A stretch of DNA of 20,160 nucleotides from a virus: the IMG/VR virus record IMGVR_UViG_3300022214_000024, positions 1-20,160 of that record; one strand, given 5' to 3'. The notes beneath the pieces were generated by a model. It worked only from the letters and a program-made list of their open reading frames with translations. It did no database searches and was not told the origin of the DNA. Of this stretch, positions 7,267-14,711 are shown piece by piece (positions within the stretch are counted from its first letter, which is position 1; each line of letters begins with the position of its first letter). A program made the position numbers and the translations under genes.

Positions 7267-7875
7267 TTAGCCATTATTGGCAAGTTCGGGGAATCGGGAA
7301 GCGATGGCGTTGACTCTTTGTGTCTTGTCACCGCCAAGGTTTCCCTTGGGCTGGATATTGTTGCCGCCCGAATTGCCCCCAGATGCACCGCCACCAGCAT
7401 TTGCGGGCGCTGCAACAAAGTGCTTGCCCTCGTCGGTGGCTGCCCATTCCATAACGGCATCGGACAGCGGCTTATCCCCAAGAATGGCTTTGTATTGCCC
7501 GCCTTCGTCGGCCAGTTTGGCATTTGCACGAAGCATCGCCTTCACTGCCGGCATTAGTTCGGGCCTTACGTTGGCCTTTAGCAAGGCATCAGACAAACCA
7601 TTATCAATCAGATAGCTTTGCAAGGTGGTGTCTTTGGTCTGCAACGTCTTTTGCAGTCCTTCGATTGTCTTGCCGCTTTCCTTTTCGACTTTGGTTAGCT
7701 TGGCGAAAAGTTCCTCATTGGCGCTTTGCAAGGCTGCAAATTCATTCGGATCAATGTCAGCGCCCCGCGCCTTCGCTTTGACCGTCTTTAATTCGCCCAG
7801 CAGTTCCCGGTTTTTCGCACTCAGTGCGTCTACCGCCGCTTTCAGTTCTTCAATCTCGCTATTGCCTTCGCTCAT
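7267..7875 (-). CDS. Scaffold protein, 202 aa
   Basis: Capsid assembly scaffold. The chosen start is MSEGNSEIEELKAAVDALSA (ATG 7875-7873, with GAGGA 8 nt before); an upstream in-frame ATG at 7935 would add 20 residues of unlikely sequence. Residues 3-85 form a charged heptad-like coiled coil (ELKAAVDALSAKNRELLGEL and LQSANEELFAKLTKVEKESG). A second helical part with LIDNGLSDALLKANVRPELM and AVKAMLRANAKL matches Gp20/GP-type phage scaffold proteins. A Gly/Asn-rich linker (GGGASGGNSGGNN) leads to a short C-terminal motif with RVNAIASRFPELANNG, the likely capsid contact. It ends 14 nt before the capsid gene. Confidence 0.87.
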   Translation of the reverse strand: MSEGNSEIEELKAAVDALSAKNRELLGELKTVKAKARGADIDPNEFAALQSANEELFAKLTKVEKESGKTIEGLQKTLQTKDTTLQSYLIDNGLSDALLKANVRPELMPAVKAMLRANAKLADEGGQYKAILGDKPLSDAVMEWAATDEGKHFVAAPANAGGGASGGNSGGNNIQPKGNLGGDKTQRVNAIASRFPELANNG

Positions 7876-7919
7876 TCTTGGCGTCCTCTGGACAGATGGC
7901 CACTGGCCGTTAACTCCAA

Positions 7920-7973
7920 CATGGGCGCAACCCATGCTGTAAGCGCCGATACTTTAACAAACTATGATGTCAA
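7920..7973 (-). promoter_or_regulatory. Candidate promoter and palindrome upstream of the scaffold-capsid genes
   Basis: In the 113-nt gap before the scaffold gene, the minus strand carries a consensus -35 TTGACA (7973-7968), a 16-nt spacer and TATCGG (7951-7946) as a weak -10. Just downstream lies a perfect hairpin CATGGG-TTGCG-CCCATG (7936-7920). A local promoter would raise capsid and scaffold output, and the palindrome could be an operator or a 5' mRNA stem. The -10 matches consensus at only three positions, so this is tentative. Confidence 0.4.
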
Positions 7974-7988
7974 TAACAAGGTGGCGGA

Positions 7989-9014
7989 TTAGCCGTATTT
8001 CTCACGCAATTCCCGCAGCGTTAGCGGAACGCCCTGCGCGTTTAGCAAGTCCTGCAAAGTGATCTTGCCATCACGCCAAAGCTGCGCGCGGCCCTTGCCT
8101 AGCATCTCATCGGCGAACTCAACGGGCTTGCCTTTCAGCCAATCGCCAAAAGTCAGATCGGCGGCAACTTGCCCATCCATGCTGGCGCGAGTGGATGCCG
8201 GCACTTCATCAATGTCTAGGCCAAGTTCGCGGAATGTTTTGGTGATCGGGATAATGGTGGATCGGCAAGCCCAATGCGCGGGCGGCGGCCCTTGCCATTC
8301 GATGTTGTGGCCCTGCGGCTTATAGCCGGGCAGCGTCCAAACAAGGCCGGATCGTGCAATGCAAATGTCGCTAGTGCGGCTGTCTAGGGTGCTGATCCAC
8401 TGCACCGCCTTGATCACGTTGGTGTTGGCCTCAAACGTGGCAAGCCGGGCATCATTGGCCACCGTCTGCACCGCCGTTCGGGTGACCGCCATAACGTCAC
8501 GTCGGCCACGCGGAAACGCTTCTGGCCCGCGCATTCCATTGCCAACAATTGATCGGGCAATCTGTTCATTGGTGTCGCCCAGCACCACGCCGGTCTTAAC
8601 GGCCCGCTCGATGTCAAAGGCGATTTGATCACGGATGCGGCGGAACCATTGGCCTGTCGTTGCGCCTTGCACCAGGCTTGTGCTGGCGATCCGGTCGATC
8701 ACAGAAGCGCCAGGCAACACGGCATCAATGGAAATGGTGGCAAACGCCTGCCGGGCAAACGCCGCCTCTAGCGCCGCTAAGTCACCTAGATTCGGTTGCG
8801 TGATCTTCACCAGCTTTTGCAAGTCAGCAATGGCGCGATCCAGCCGCTTGCCCTGAAAGCTGGTTAGAGGCTTGCCGCTCTTGATCCGCTTTTCAATCTC
8901 GCGTGACACCTCAAGCAACTGGCGATTTAGCCGCGCCTGTTCACCAGCCGCCAGCCGGTTAAGGATTAGCTGGCGGATCGTGTAAAGATCAGCCAAGCGG
9001 TCGGCGGCGTTCAT
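7989..9014 (-). CDS. Minor head protein, Mu F / SPP1 gp7-like, 341 aa
   Basis: A portal-associated minor head protein used in head assembly or DNA delivery. The first 60 residues are a charged helix (RLNRQLLEVSREIEKRIKSG). The C-terminal half holds the Mu F-like signature: RDVMAVTRTAVQTVANDAR (residues 172-190), then VQWISTLDSRTSDIC (204-218) and PPPAHWACRSTIIP (243-256), with the paired Cys and His residues that define the family. Last comes a helical tail DLTFGDWLKGKPVEFADEML. The start ATG overlaps the collagen-like gene stop by 4 nt (ATGA). A 113-nt gap with a candidate promoter follows it. Confidence 0.88.
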   Translation of the reverse strand: MNAADRLADLYTIRQLILNRLAAGEQARLNRQLLEVSREIEKRIKSGKPLTSFQGKRLDRAIADLQKLVKITQPNLGDLAALEAAFARQAFATISIDAVLPGASVIDRIASTSLVQGATTGQWFRRIRDQIAFDIERAVKTGVVLGDTNEQIARSIVGNGMRGPEAFPRGRRDVMAVTRTAVQTVANDARLATFEANTNVIKAVQWISTLDSRTSDICIARSGLVWTLPGYKPQGHNIEWQGPPPAHWACRSTIIPITKTFRELGLDIDEVPASTRASMDGQVAADLTFGDWLKGKPVEFADEMLGKGRAQLWRDGKITLQDLLNAQGVPLTLRELREKYG

Positions 9015-10045
9015 GGTGCCACCCGATGAACGGTCAAGATGACAGATGGAGTGGCAGGGCGCACCGGATCAATGCGCGCCGGTATCGCGCCAAGCGTCAC
9101 GTTTGCGCTACTCGCAGACCACATCAGCCGAAAATATTCGCCGGCACTGACACGGTAAAACAGATTCCATGCCGCAACCGCTGCACCATTAACGTTGCCA
9201 TGCCTTGCCGGCACCGTAATGTCAGTGCAGCTATCAGGTTCCGCTGTGCCGTTACGCATCAGCCAAATGCTAACGTCATGCTCTTGGCTTTGCGTGTTGA
9301 CCAACTGGGCGCTGAATTGGATGTTGTAAATGCCAGGCTGTGAAAACGTCACCTTCACATCATCGGTGATCGTAATGCGAACGCCTTCAACGACATTCTC
9401 GAATCGCATCGGCGCGGCGGTGTTGGGAACTTCGGTTTGCGTTGTGCTACTATAAGCCGACAGATAAGCCGGCAACTCTCGACCACCGCCGCCTATGATT
9501 CGCTTTGCAACCTTGGGCAGTTCAATCTCGAACTCGCGGCCATCGTCTAGCGTGATCCAGAATGATCCTTCGTCACGCTGTTCCACCAGCGCAATGCCAA
9601 TTCCCTGACTGCCAGTAGCGCCAACAGGGCCAGCAGGGCCAGGCCGACCATCAGCACCATCACGGCCATCAGCGCCGTCATTACCACTGCGGCCATCAGT
9701 TCCACGCAATCCCGCGCGGTTTGCTTCCATCCAGATAGAGACGGCAAGTTCGATCTCCTGTTCTGTTGGCGGGCGGCCTTGCGGGCCTTGCGGGCCAATG
9801 TCACCTTGCGGCCCTTGCGGCCCTTCCGCGCCCGGCTGGCCATCGGCGGGCTGTGTGATGTTAGCCGACAGCCAAGCCGTAGCGGCATCGCGGATCGCCT
9901 CATCAGTCGGCGGCGGGCCAGGCTCACCATTCTCACCGGCTGGGCCTTGCGGCCCTGCGATCAATTCAAAGCTGCCCAGATCATTGACGCGCCGATTCAG
10001 CGCGGCAACAGCCTCGACCAAACTTGCGATGATCTCCGGTTCCAT
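9011..10045 (-). CDS. Collagen-like head-cluster protein with C-terminal beta-domain, 344 aa
   Basis: Likely a trimeric fibre or decoration protein. Layout: a helical N-terminus (1-30); a Gly-X-Y block (31-45, GPQGPAGENGEPGPP); a helix (PPTDEAIRDAATAWLSAN, 45-62); a second block (69-91); a related helix (PPTEQEIELAVSIWMEAN, 92-109); a third block (114-148); a short linker with SFWITLDDGREFEIEL; and a C-terminal beta-rich domain from about 190 to 344 that looks like a C1q/TNF-type jelly roll (FSQPGIYNIQFSAQLVNTQS). The two helices are repeats of each other. Its start forms TAATG with the portal stop and its end overlaps the minor head gene, so it is made with portal-complex proteins. I infer a head-surface or vertex location, but a tail-fibre function cannot be excluded. 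Confidence 0.8.
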   Translation of the reverse strand: MEPEIIASLVEAVAALNRRVNDLGSFELIAGPQGPAGENGEPGPPPTDEAIRDAATAWLSANITQPADGQPGAEGPQGPQGDIGPQGPQGRPPTEQEIELAVSIWMEANRAGLRGTDGRSGNDGADGRDGADGRPGPAGPVGATGSQGIGIALVEQRDEGSFWITLDDGREFEIELPKVAKRIIGGGGRELPAYLSAYSSTTQTEVPNTAAPMRFENVVEGVRITITDDVKVTFSQPGIYNIQFSAQLVNTQSQEHDVSIWLMRNGTAEPDSCTDITVPARHGNVNGAAVAAWNLFYRVSAGEYFRLMWSASSANVTLGAIPARIDPVRPATPSVILTVHRVAP

Positions 10046-11541
10046 TACAGCCCAAGCCGCGCCCTGATTGCCGCCAATGTCCCGCTTTCAATCGGCGGTG
10101 CATCATCTTCATCATCGTCGTTCGCCATGCTTGGCCCGGCATCATCAAGCTGGGCCTGATAAGCGTCGAACGTCATGGCGTCCGAAACAATCTCGCCCTT
10201 CTGCATGTTCTGGAACAGCACAGACAGCGGCATTGCGCCGGTCTGATAGGCCATCACTAGCTGTTGCAACATTTGTGGTGACATGGTGCTGTTGACGTAT
10301 TCGGTGTTTAGATCATAGCGCGCCGTTTCGGGCGCGCCCACCCAAGCCGCCATGATGTTAAGCGCCTTTGACAGCGCATCAGATGCCGCGCGGGCAATGC
10401 TGGCCAGCGTTGACCGTTCGCCGCTAGTGCGAAGTTCAAGCGTCTGGAACGCCTCACCGCTGCGCTTGTCATCAGCCAAGAAACGCGCGCCCAGGCTGGC
10501 CATGCGCGTTTCCTTGTCCTTCATGGCCTCGCGGATTGTTGACAAGCCTTGGCCGGTAAACTCAAGGAACGATGCCTTGGCAGACGGATCGGGAAACACC
10601 CAAGCGGTCTTACTGCCAAGATTAAGCGTCTGACCTTCGTCAAGCTGGACGCCAGCAACGTAGGGCGTCGGCAAGCCGGTGAAGTGCAAGCCATGCTCAT
10701 AGTCGGCGCTGTTGCGATAGTGCGCGATGTTGGCGTCGATCAGGTCAAGCAGCGGCGGCTTTTGCACGTCCGTGCTAGAGCTATTCGCGCCCAGCACAAT
10801 GAACGGAATCCGCCGCATCGGCTGGCCACGCATAAGTGGATAGGTTTCGGAAACCGTCTCGCCCTGCTGGGTCATCAGGCGAACGCGATAACCTTGCTCT
10901 GTCAGGTCAAGCACCCGATAACGCGTCACCTCTTGCGTGGTGAAGTCATCTTCCGGCACGTCATGCGTTTCTTGCAGCACGACCATCGTCAAGATTTTGA
11001 CACCGCCGACATTCGCCGTGCGCCAGTTGAGGATCGTTTCGGCTTTATACAGCCGCATGAATGGGCGGATGTTAAGCGCCTCTGCGGCGGCCACAGAAAG
11101 GTTTGTCGGCACATCGGCGGGATAATCCACCATGATGCCAACACGGCCCACGGCGGTCTGTTCTTCGACCACCTGTTCGCTAAACTCGCGCAAGTTGTCA
11201 CCGGACAGCGTGATGTCATTGGTGAAGCGATCAATCGCGGGCGGCAATTCCATCTGCGGATTCTTGGCGAAGATGAGGCCGGTCAATGCGTCCACTGTGC
11301 GCCCGCTGGCATTGAAGAACGCCGCACGTTCAGCATAAGTGCGATATTCGGATTCCGACTGCCCGCTAAGGCGCGGCAAATAAATCTCTTGCGTAAAAAC
11401 CGGATCGTAAAGGCTGCCTTGGAACCGCTGCCCTTGGCGGCCATTTTGCAGCACGGAATCGCGGCCTGCGATCACGTCACGGCAACGCCGCCAGCGCCAC
11501 CGATAAGCGTCATATTGTTTGTGCGTGTTATTGACGGCCAT
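10045..11541 (-). CDS. Portal protein (DUF4055-like), 498 aa
   Basis: Dodecameric portal through which DNA is packaged and to which the tail attaches. The chosen start is MAVNNTHKQYDAYRWRWRRC (ATG 11541-11539); an in-frame ATG at 11583 would add 14 residues. Portal pattern: GSLYDPVFTQEIYLPRLSGQ, a stem segment LREFSEQVVEEQTAVGRVGI with MVDYPAD, a wing with FMRLYKAETILNWRTANVGG, then IPFIVLGANSSSTDVQKPPL with DLIDANIAHYRNSADYEHGL, typical of DUF4055 portals. A long clip/crown helix region contains SFLEFTGQGLSTIREAMKDK. The C-terminus has an acidic tail NDDDEDDAPP. Length is normal. Its start shares a near-identical 19-nt context with the tape measure gene. Confidence 0.9.
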   Translation of the reverse strand: MAVNNTHKQYDAYRWRWRRCRDVIAGRDSVLQNGRQGQRFQGSLYDPVFTQEIYLPRLSGQSESEYRTYAERAAFFNASGRTVDALTGLIFAKNPQMELPPAIDRFTNDITLSGDNLREFSEQVVEEQTAVGRVGIMVDYPADVPTNLSVAAAEALNIRPFMRLYKAETILNWRTANVGGVKILTMVVLQETHDVPEDDFTTQEVTRYRVLDLTEQGYRVRLMTQQGETVSETYPLMRGQPMRRIPFIVLGANSSSTDVQKPPLLDLIDANIAHYRNSADYEHGLHFTGLPTPYVAGVQLDEGQTLNLGSKTAWVFPDPSAKASFLEFTGQGLSTIREAMKDKETRMASLGARFLADDKRSGEAFQTLELRTSGERSTLASIARAASDALSKALNIMAAWVGAPETARYDLNTEYVNSTMSPQMLQQLVMAYQTGAMPLSVLFQNMQKGEIVSDAMTFDAYQAQLDDAGPSMANDDDEDDAPPIESGTLAAIRARLGL

Positions 11542-11607
11542 TAGGCAAGCCCCGGTGATACATTGCGCCCGCCACATTAGCACAAGGTGCGCCGCGCGGC
11601 AAAGGCA

Positions 11608-12858
11608 TCAAGCGCCCATGATCTGCGCGAAGCGAACTGGCCCGCGTGATATGCCATATTTGTAGAATATGAAATAGCCTAGAGCATCATTTAAGTGATC
11701 AAGCCCGTTTGCCTTGTCCGGTTCGCCGTTCTTATCATAGGCTTGCTGTTCTAGCGCCTCAGTCAACGATGGGCAGCGATCTGGATTGACTAAAAGGCGG
11801 CGCTTGCCTTGGTTATGTATCATCTGACTAAGCGCCAGCACGCGATCCTTGACGGGCGGGTTAGACGCATGGGCCAGCACCGTGAAGCCAGCGTTCCGCA
11901 GCAGCACGATGTCCGACAGGCTGGCGTTGATCGACTTGCGCGATCCGCCGCTGGCGTCGGGATAGATGTTGATCGCGTGGCCCTTGTAGCGGCTCTTGAT
12001 CGTGTCGATCATGGCTGGCGTGTCACGGATGCCGGTTAGCTCATCAAGAGCCATTGGATTGCCGTTACGCATCACGCCGATGACGGCGCTCATGTTGCCG
12101 ACGTTGAAGTCCATGCCGATGTGCAGCGGCTCAGAAACGCGGATCGTCTCAAACGTGCCGTTTTCCTGCCGGTCAAACTCTGAATATACGCTGCCGCTGA
12201 CAAGGTTGACGAAGTCGCCGTCCAGATATGCGGAAAGCTGCGCCGATGAATAGGCGGCCCGCAACTGTTCGACATAGCCGGCAGGCAAATATGGATTTGA
12301 GTTAGTCGGCGCTTTTATCAATTCATAGCCGGGCTTCGGATCGCGGCCCCAAGTTTTGTAGACGAAGCGAAACCCTTCCGGCGTTGACACTGCGGCAAGC
12401 GTGTTGCGGCTGCCGTCTGGTTTGATCTGGCGGCACCGGGCAAGCATCTTGTCCCAAACGTCCTTTGCGTGTGCCTCTCTCAGCGTGTCGATTTCGTCGA
12501 TCACGCCGTCCGCAAGCTCAAAGCCAACCAGCCTTTCAGGGGAATCAGCCGACCGAAAGATGATCTGCGACTTATTTTGCAAAGTAATTGTGTTATCGCT
12601 CTTGTTCAATTCAAAGCCGATCTTCCACCTTTCCAAGATATTGGAAAAGCGCGGCCATGCAATCAGGCGGATTAGATCGAAGGTTGGCTCGACAAAGCCA
12701 AATGATAAGCCTGGATATTGGATCGCCTTAAGCGCCAAACGCACTACGCCAGCCTCAGACTTGCCCGCACCAAAGCCCGCCACCATCGCCGGGTGACGGG
12801 CATCGCTAAACACAAACGCCTCTTGTGGCTCTGTTAGCTTAATCTTTATTTGTCGCAC
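11608..12858 (-). CDS. Terminase large subunit, 416 aa
   Basis: ATP-driven packaging motor and headful or cos nuclease. From the GTG at 12858 the protein reads VRQIKIKLTEPQEAFVFSDA. ATPase: Walker A GFGAGKS (28-34) and Walker B GVIDEID (118-124, with Asp121 and Glu122); the coupling motif is probably AAVSTPEG (155-162). Nuclease: Asp250 in HIGMDFNVG, Asp301 in INIYPDASG, and a C-terminal GLDHLNDALGY (386-394), giving the RNase H-fold acidic set. The GTG start overlaps the small subunit by 20 nt; in-frame ATGs at 12894 and 12912 would add 12 or 18 residues and overlap more, without a Shine-Dalgarno. The protein is short for large terminases but complete. Confidence 0.93.
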   Translation of the reverse strand: MRQIKIKLTEPQEAFVFSDARHPAMVAGFGAGKSEAGVVRLALKAIQYPGLSFGFVEPTFDLIRLIAWPRFSNILERWKIGFELNKSDNTITLQNKSQIIFRSADSPERLVGFELADGVIDEIDTLREAHAKDVWDKMLARCRQIKPDGSRNTLAAVSTPEGFRFVYKTWGRDPKPGYELIKAPTNSNPYLPAGYVEQLRAAYSSAQLSAYLDGDFVNLVSGSVYSEFDRQENGTFETIRVSEPLHIGMDFNVGNMSAVIGVMRNGNPMALDELTGIRDTPAMIDTIKSRYKGHAINIYPDASGGSRKSINASLSDIVLLRNAGFTVLAHASNPPVKDRVLALSQMIHNQGKRRLLVNPDRCPSLTEALEQQAYDKNGEPDKANGLDHLNDALGYFIFYKYGISRGPVRFAQIMGA

Positions 12859-13213
12859 TGGCCCGCTCAACGATAAACTTAAATGCGGTGCCATCGCTTG
12901 ACATGTGGTCAATCGCTTGCGTTTCCCGCCAGCCTGCTTGCGTCTTAAGGTAGAAGATCGCCGCCGTCATGTTGCCTTCGCGCGCTTGCTGAATCAGCCC
13001 TTGCGCCACTGCGCCAATGGCCTTGGCCTTGCCCCTTTTATACCGCTCAGAAATGTCGGGGTCACGTTCCACCATCGCCGCAAACGTGTTGCGGGCAATG
13101 CCGAAATAATCCGCGATTTGCTCTTGTGACAGATAGGCAGCCAGCGCCTCAACCTGGGCGCGCTGTTCGTCGTTCAATGTTTTGGCCGGGCGTCCAGCTT
13201 TTCCGTTAGCCAT
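12839..13213 (-). CDS. Terminase small subunit, 124 aa
   Basis: DNA-recognition subunit of the packaging motor. The start ATG at 13213-13211 (MANGKAGRPAKTLNDEQRAQ) has GAGG 6 nt before and overlaps the Mom-like gene stop by 8 nt. A helix-turn-helix lies at about 28-50 (LSQEQIADYFGIARNTFAAM), followed by ERDPDISERYKRGKAKAIGA and a long helical oligomerisation region AQGLIQQAREGNMTAAIFYL, then KTQAGWRETQ, the pattern of phage small terminases. The first in-frame ATG at 13318 lies deep inside the upstream gene and is not used. It is placed directly before the large subunit. Confidence 0.88.
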   Translation of the reverse strand: MANGKAGRPAKTLNDEQRAQVEALAAYLSQEQIADYFGIARNTFAAMVERDPDISERYKRGKAKAIGAVAQGLIQQAREGNMTAAIFYLKTQAGWRETQAIDHMSSDGTAFKFIVERASATNKD

Positions 13214-13892
13214 TGGTCGCCTCATTTGTTGGAGCGTGCGGGTCAGTGCCGCCCTGCCGCTGTTCCGACTGGTCGTCGGCCATCGCCTGCTTCGCACGCT
13301 TGGGATATGGTTTTGCAAGTGGCATTATACGTGATCGGGTTTCTTCGTCCAGTGGCATTAGGTAGCGGTGTTTGCCGGCCAAAGCGACTTTGACAGCGCC
13401 AAGAGGAACAGCCATTTTCGGAGCGCCAAAGTTGTGACCAGTATATGCCCGCTTATTCAGGCGCTTACCATCTAGCCGCCATTCATAATTTGCCGCGCTT
13501 TGTCCTGAATAAATCCAGTTGCAGGCTTGATAGATTCCCCCGTGATGCCCTTCTGCTGGATCAGAAAATGAAACGACCAAACGTAGGCCCGGCGACTGCT
13601 GCTTAAGAAAGCGCAATGCCAAAGCCATCATGCGAGATACTGGCGCGTCATGCTTGTTAAGCGCAACTCTCACTAGTTCGCAGCACTCTTGCATTGCAAG
13701 GCCATAGGGTGCGCCGAGGCTTTTGTTCATGCCCCAAGCGTAAAGCAAAACACCCACAAACTTGCCGCGCTCCCAGACACCAACCCTAACCAACTTTCCC
13801 ACCGGAACGCTTTTGCTATAATGCCAATTCTCACAGGCATATTTAGCAGCCGTATGGGTTGCCCAATCAATGCGAAGATCAGCCTTGGCCAT
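13206..13892 (-). CDS. Mom-like DNA adenine hypermodification protein, 228 aa
   Basis: Resembles phage Mu Mom, which converts adenine in the phage DNA to a carbamoylmethyl-type derivative and so blocks many restriction enzymes; Mom has a GNAT-like fold. Visible matches: ENWHYSKSVPVGKLVRVGVW (21-40), FVGVLLYAWG, ECCELVRVALNKHDAPVSRM (69-88), then SPGLRLVVSFSDPAEGHHGG (100-119) and IYQACNWIYSG (120-130). The SFSDPAEGHHGGIYQA core is the family hallmark. The last 60 residues (from about 170) are basic, then low-complexity. The start ATG 13892 overlaps the ParB-like gene stop by 14 nt; an earlier in-frame ATG at 13949 would lie inside that gene. It is cotranscribed with the terminases. Substrate and modified sequence cannot be told from sequence. 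Confidence 0.85.
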   Translation of the reverse strand: MAKADLRIDWATHTAAKYACENWHYSKSVPVGKLVRVGVWERGKFVGVLLYAWGMNKSLGAPYGLAMQECCELVRVALNKHDAPVSRMMALALRFLKQQSPGLRLVVSFSDPAEGHHGGIYQACNWIYSGQSAANYEWRLDGKRLNKRAYTGHNFGAPKMAVPLGAVKVALAGKHRYLMPLDEETRSRIMPLAKPYPKRAKQAMADDQSEQRQGGTDPHAPTNEATNG

Positions 13893-14409
13893 GTTCACGC
13901 AAATCAAAATCTTGGCCGCAGTGCGGGCAGTTGACCATCTTGGGTGCAAGTTCGTCTAGCTTGCCCTGATCATCTTCTGTGCCAGGCGCAAAATCTGGTT
14001 CATCAAACAACGCAGCCATTTCGCCAACGTCAAAGCCGGTCAACGTCAAATCAAATTTGAGTGCATCAATTCCTTGCATCTCAATTTTAAGTGCGTCCAT
14101 ATCCCAGCCCGCATTCAGCGCCAGCTTGTTATCAGCGATCACATAGGCGCGCTTTTGCGCTTCGCTCCAACCTTCTGCCACCATGCAAGGGACTTCGGCT
14201 AGGCCCAGCTTTTGCGCTGCCATAACGCGACCATGCCCGGCAATGATTCCACCATCAGGCTCAATCAAGACAGGCTGTGTCCATCCCCATTCTTTGATGC
14301 TGGCGGCGATTTGCGCCACCTGTGCATCGCTATGGGTTCGGCTGTTGCGGGCATATGGTATCAGCGATGCAACTTGCCTGCGTTCGACCTTATCTGCTGG
14401 CCAATTCAT
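13879..14409 (-). CDS. ParB/Srx-fold protein with C-terminal CPHC knuckle, 176 aa
   Basis: ParB-type N-terminal domain: KVERRQVASLIPYARNSRTH (7-26), QIAASIKEWGWTQPVLIEPD (33-52), then GGIIAGHGRVMAAQKLGLAE (53-72), where GHGR (58-61) is the nucleotide-binding box 2 of ParB/Srx-fold proteins. Next come WSEAQKRAYVIADNKLALNA (81-100) and an acidic helical part. The tail KMVNCPHCGQDFDL (157-170) has a CPHC pair that looks like half a zinc site. Such proteins often stand beside phage DNA methyltransferases; true ParB partition is not implied. The ATG at 14409 with AAAGGGGGCGAA upstream is preferred over 14457. The C-terminus overlaps the Mom-like start by 14 nt. Confidence 0.82.
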   Translation of the reverse strand: MNWPADKVERRQVASLIPYARNSRTHSDAQVAQIAASIKEWGWTQPVLIEPDGGIIAGHGRVMAAQKLGLAEVPCMVAEGWSEAQKRAYVIADNKLALNAGWDMDALKIEMQGIDALKFDLTLTGFDVGEMAALFDEPDFAPGTEDDQGKLDELAPKMVNCPHCGQDFDLREHGQG

Positions 14410-14458
14410 TTCGCCCCCTTTGGCTTTGGCTTCAGTCTGATTTTTCACAGATGGCATA

Positions 14459-14467
14459 CCCCCCCCC
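14459..14467 (-). repeat. Nine-G homopolymer tract
   Basis: Nine consecutive G on the transcribed strand fall between the stop of the DUF3310 gene and an upstream in-frame ATG of the ParB-like gene (14457). Long G tracts slip in replication and are also error-prone in sequencing. The tract could serve as an unusually strong Shine-Dalgarno for the 14457 start or alter coupling. Confidence 0.6.
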
Positions 14468-14682
14468 TATTTCTCAAGCTCACTGATGAGCCGTTCGATA
14501 TACCACTTCGCCTTGCTCAAGTCTGTAGCGCCACCCTTCTCACGCCAGCGCCAAAGATATTTGATCGCGTTGGCTGTGCAGATGGCCTCAATGCCGTAAA
14601 GGTTCGCCGTAGCAGCCGCCAGAGCGTCTATGCATTCAACATCGCCTTGGCGGTAGTGGTTTGGGTTTATGTGATCGGTCAT
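14467..14682 (-). CDS. DUF3310 protein, 71 aa
   Basis: Member of the small phage DUF3310 family, sometimes called SaV-like nucleotide kinase, although the enzymatic role is not firmly established. Match: HINPNHYRQGDVECIDALAA (4-23), then GIEAICTANAIKYLWRWREK (30-49) and TDLSKAKWYIERLISELE (53-70), the family signature of NxxHY, ECID and KYLWRW..K. The start ATG at 14682 has GAGGTG a few nt before. It is first in the packaging part of the transcript, right after the AGGGGCC repeat block. Family members are common beside phage replication genes. Confidence 0.88.
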   Translation of the reverse strand: MTDHINPNHYRQGDVECIDALAAATANLYGIEAICTANAIKYLWRWREKGGATDLSKAKWYIERLISELEK

Positions 14683-14711
14683 TGCTCACCTCATTTGATG
14701 CCGCACCGCTT

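Noticed and set aside
6209-7270. 353-residue plus-strand open frame opposite the capsid gene
   Set aside because: It is the reverse of the well-supported capsid gene, rich in His/Arg/Gly without recognisable domains; the frame is open because of codon bias on the other strand.
10549-11544. 331-residue plus-strand open frame opposite the portal gene
   Set aside because: Antisense shadow of the portal gene, with no start signal and no family pattern.
11591-11600. GCCGCGCGGC perfect 10-bp palindrome between terminase and portal genes
   Set aside because: Short GC-only palindromes are expected by chance at this base composition, and nothing nearby supports an operator or cos site.
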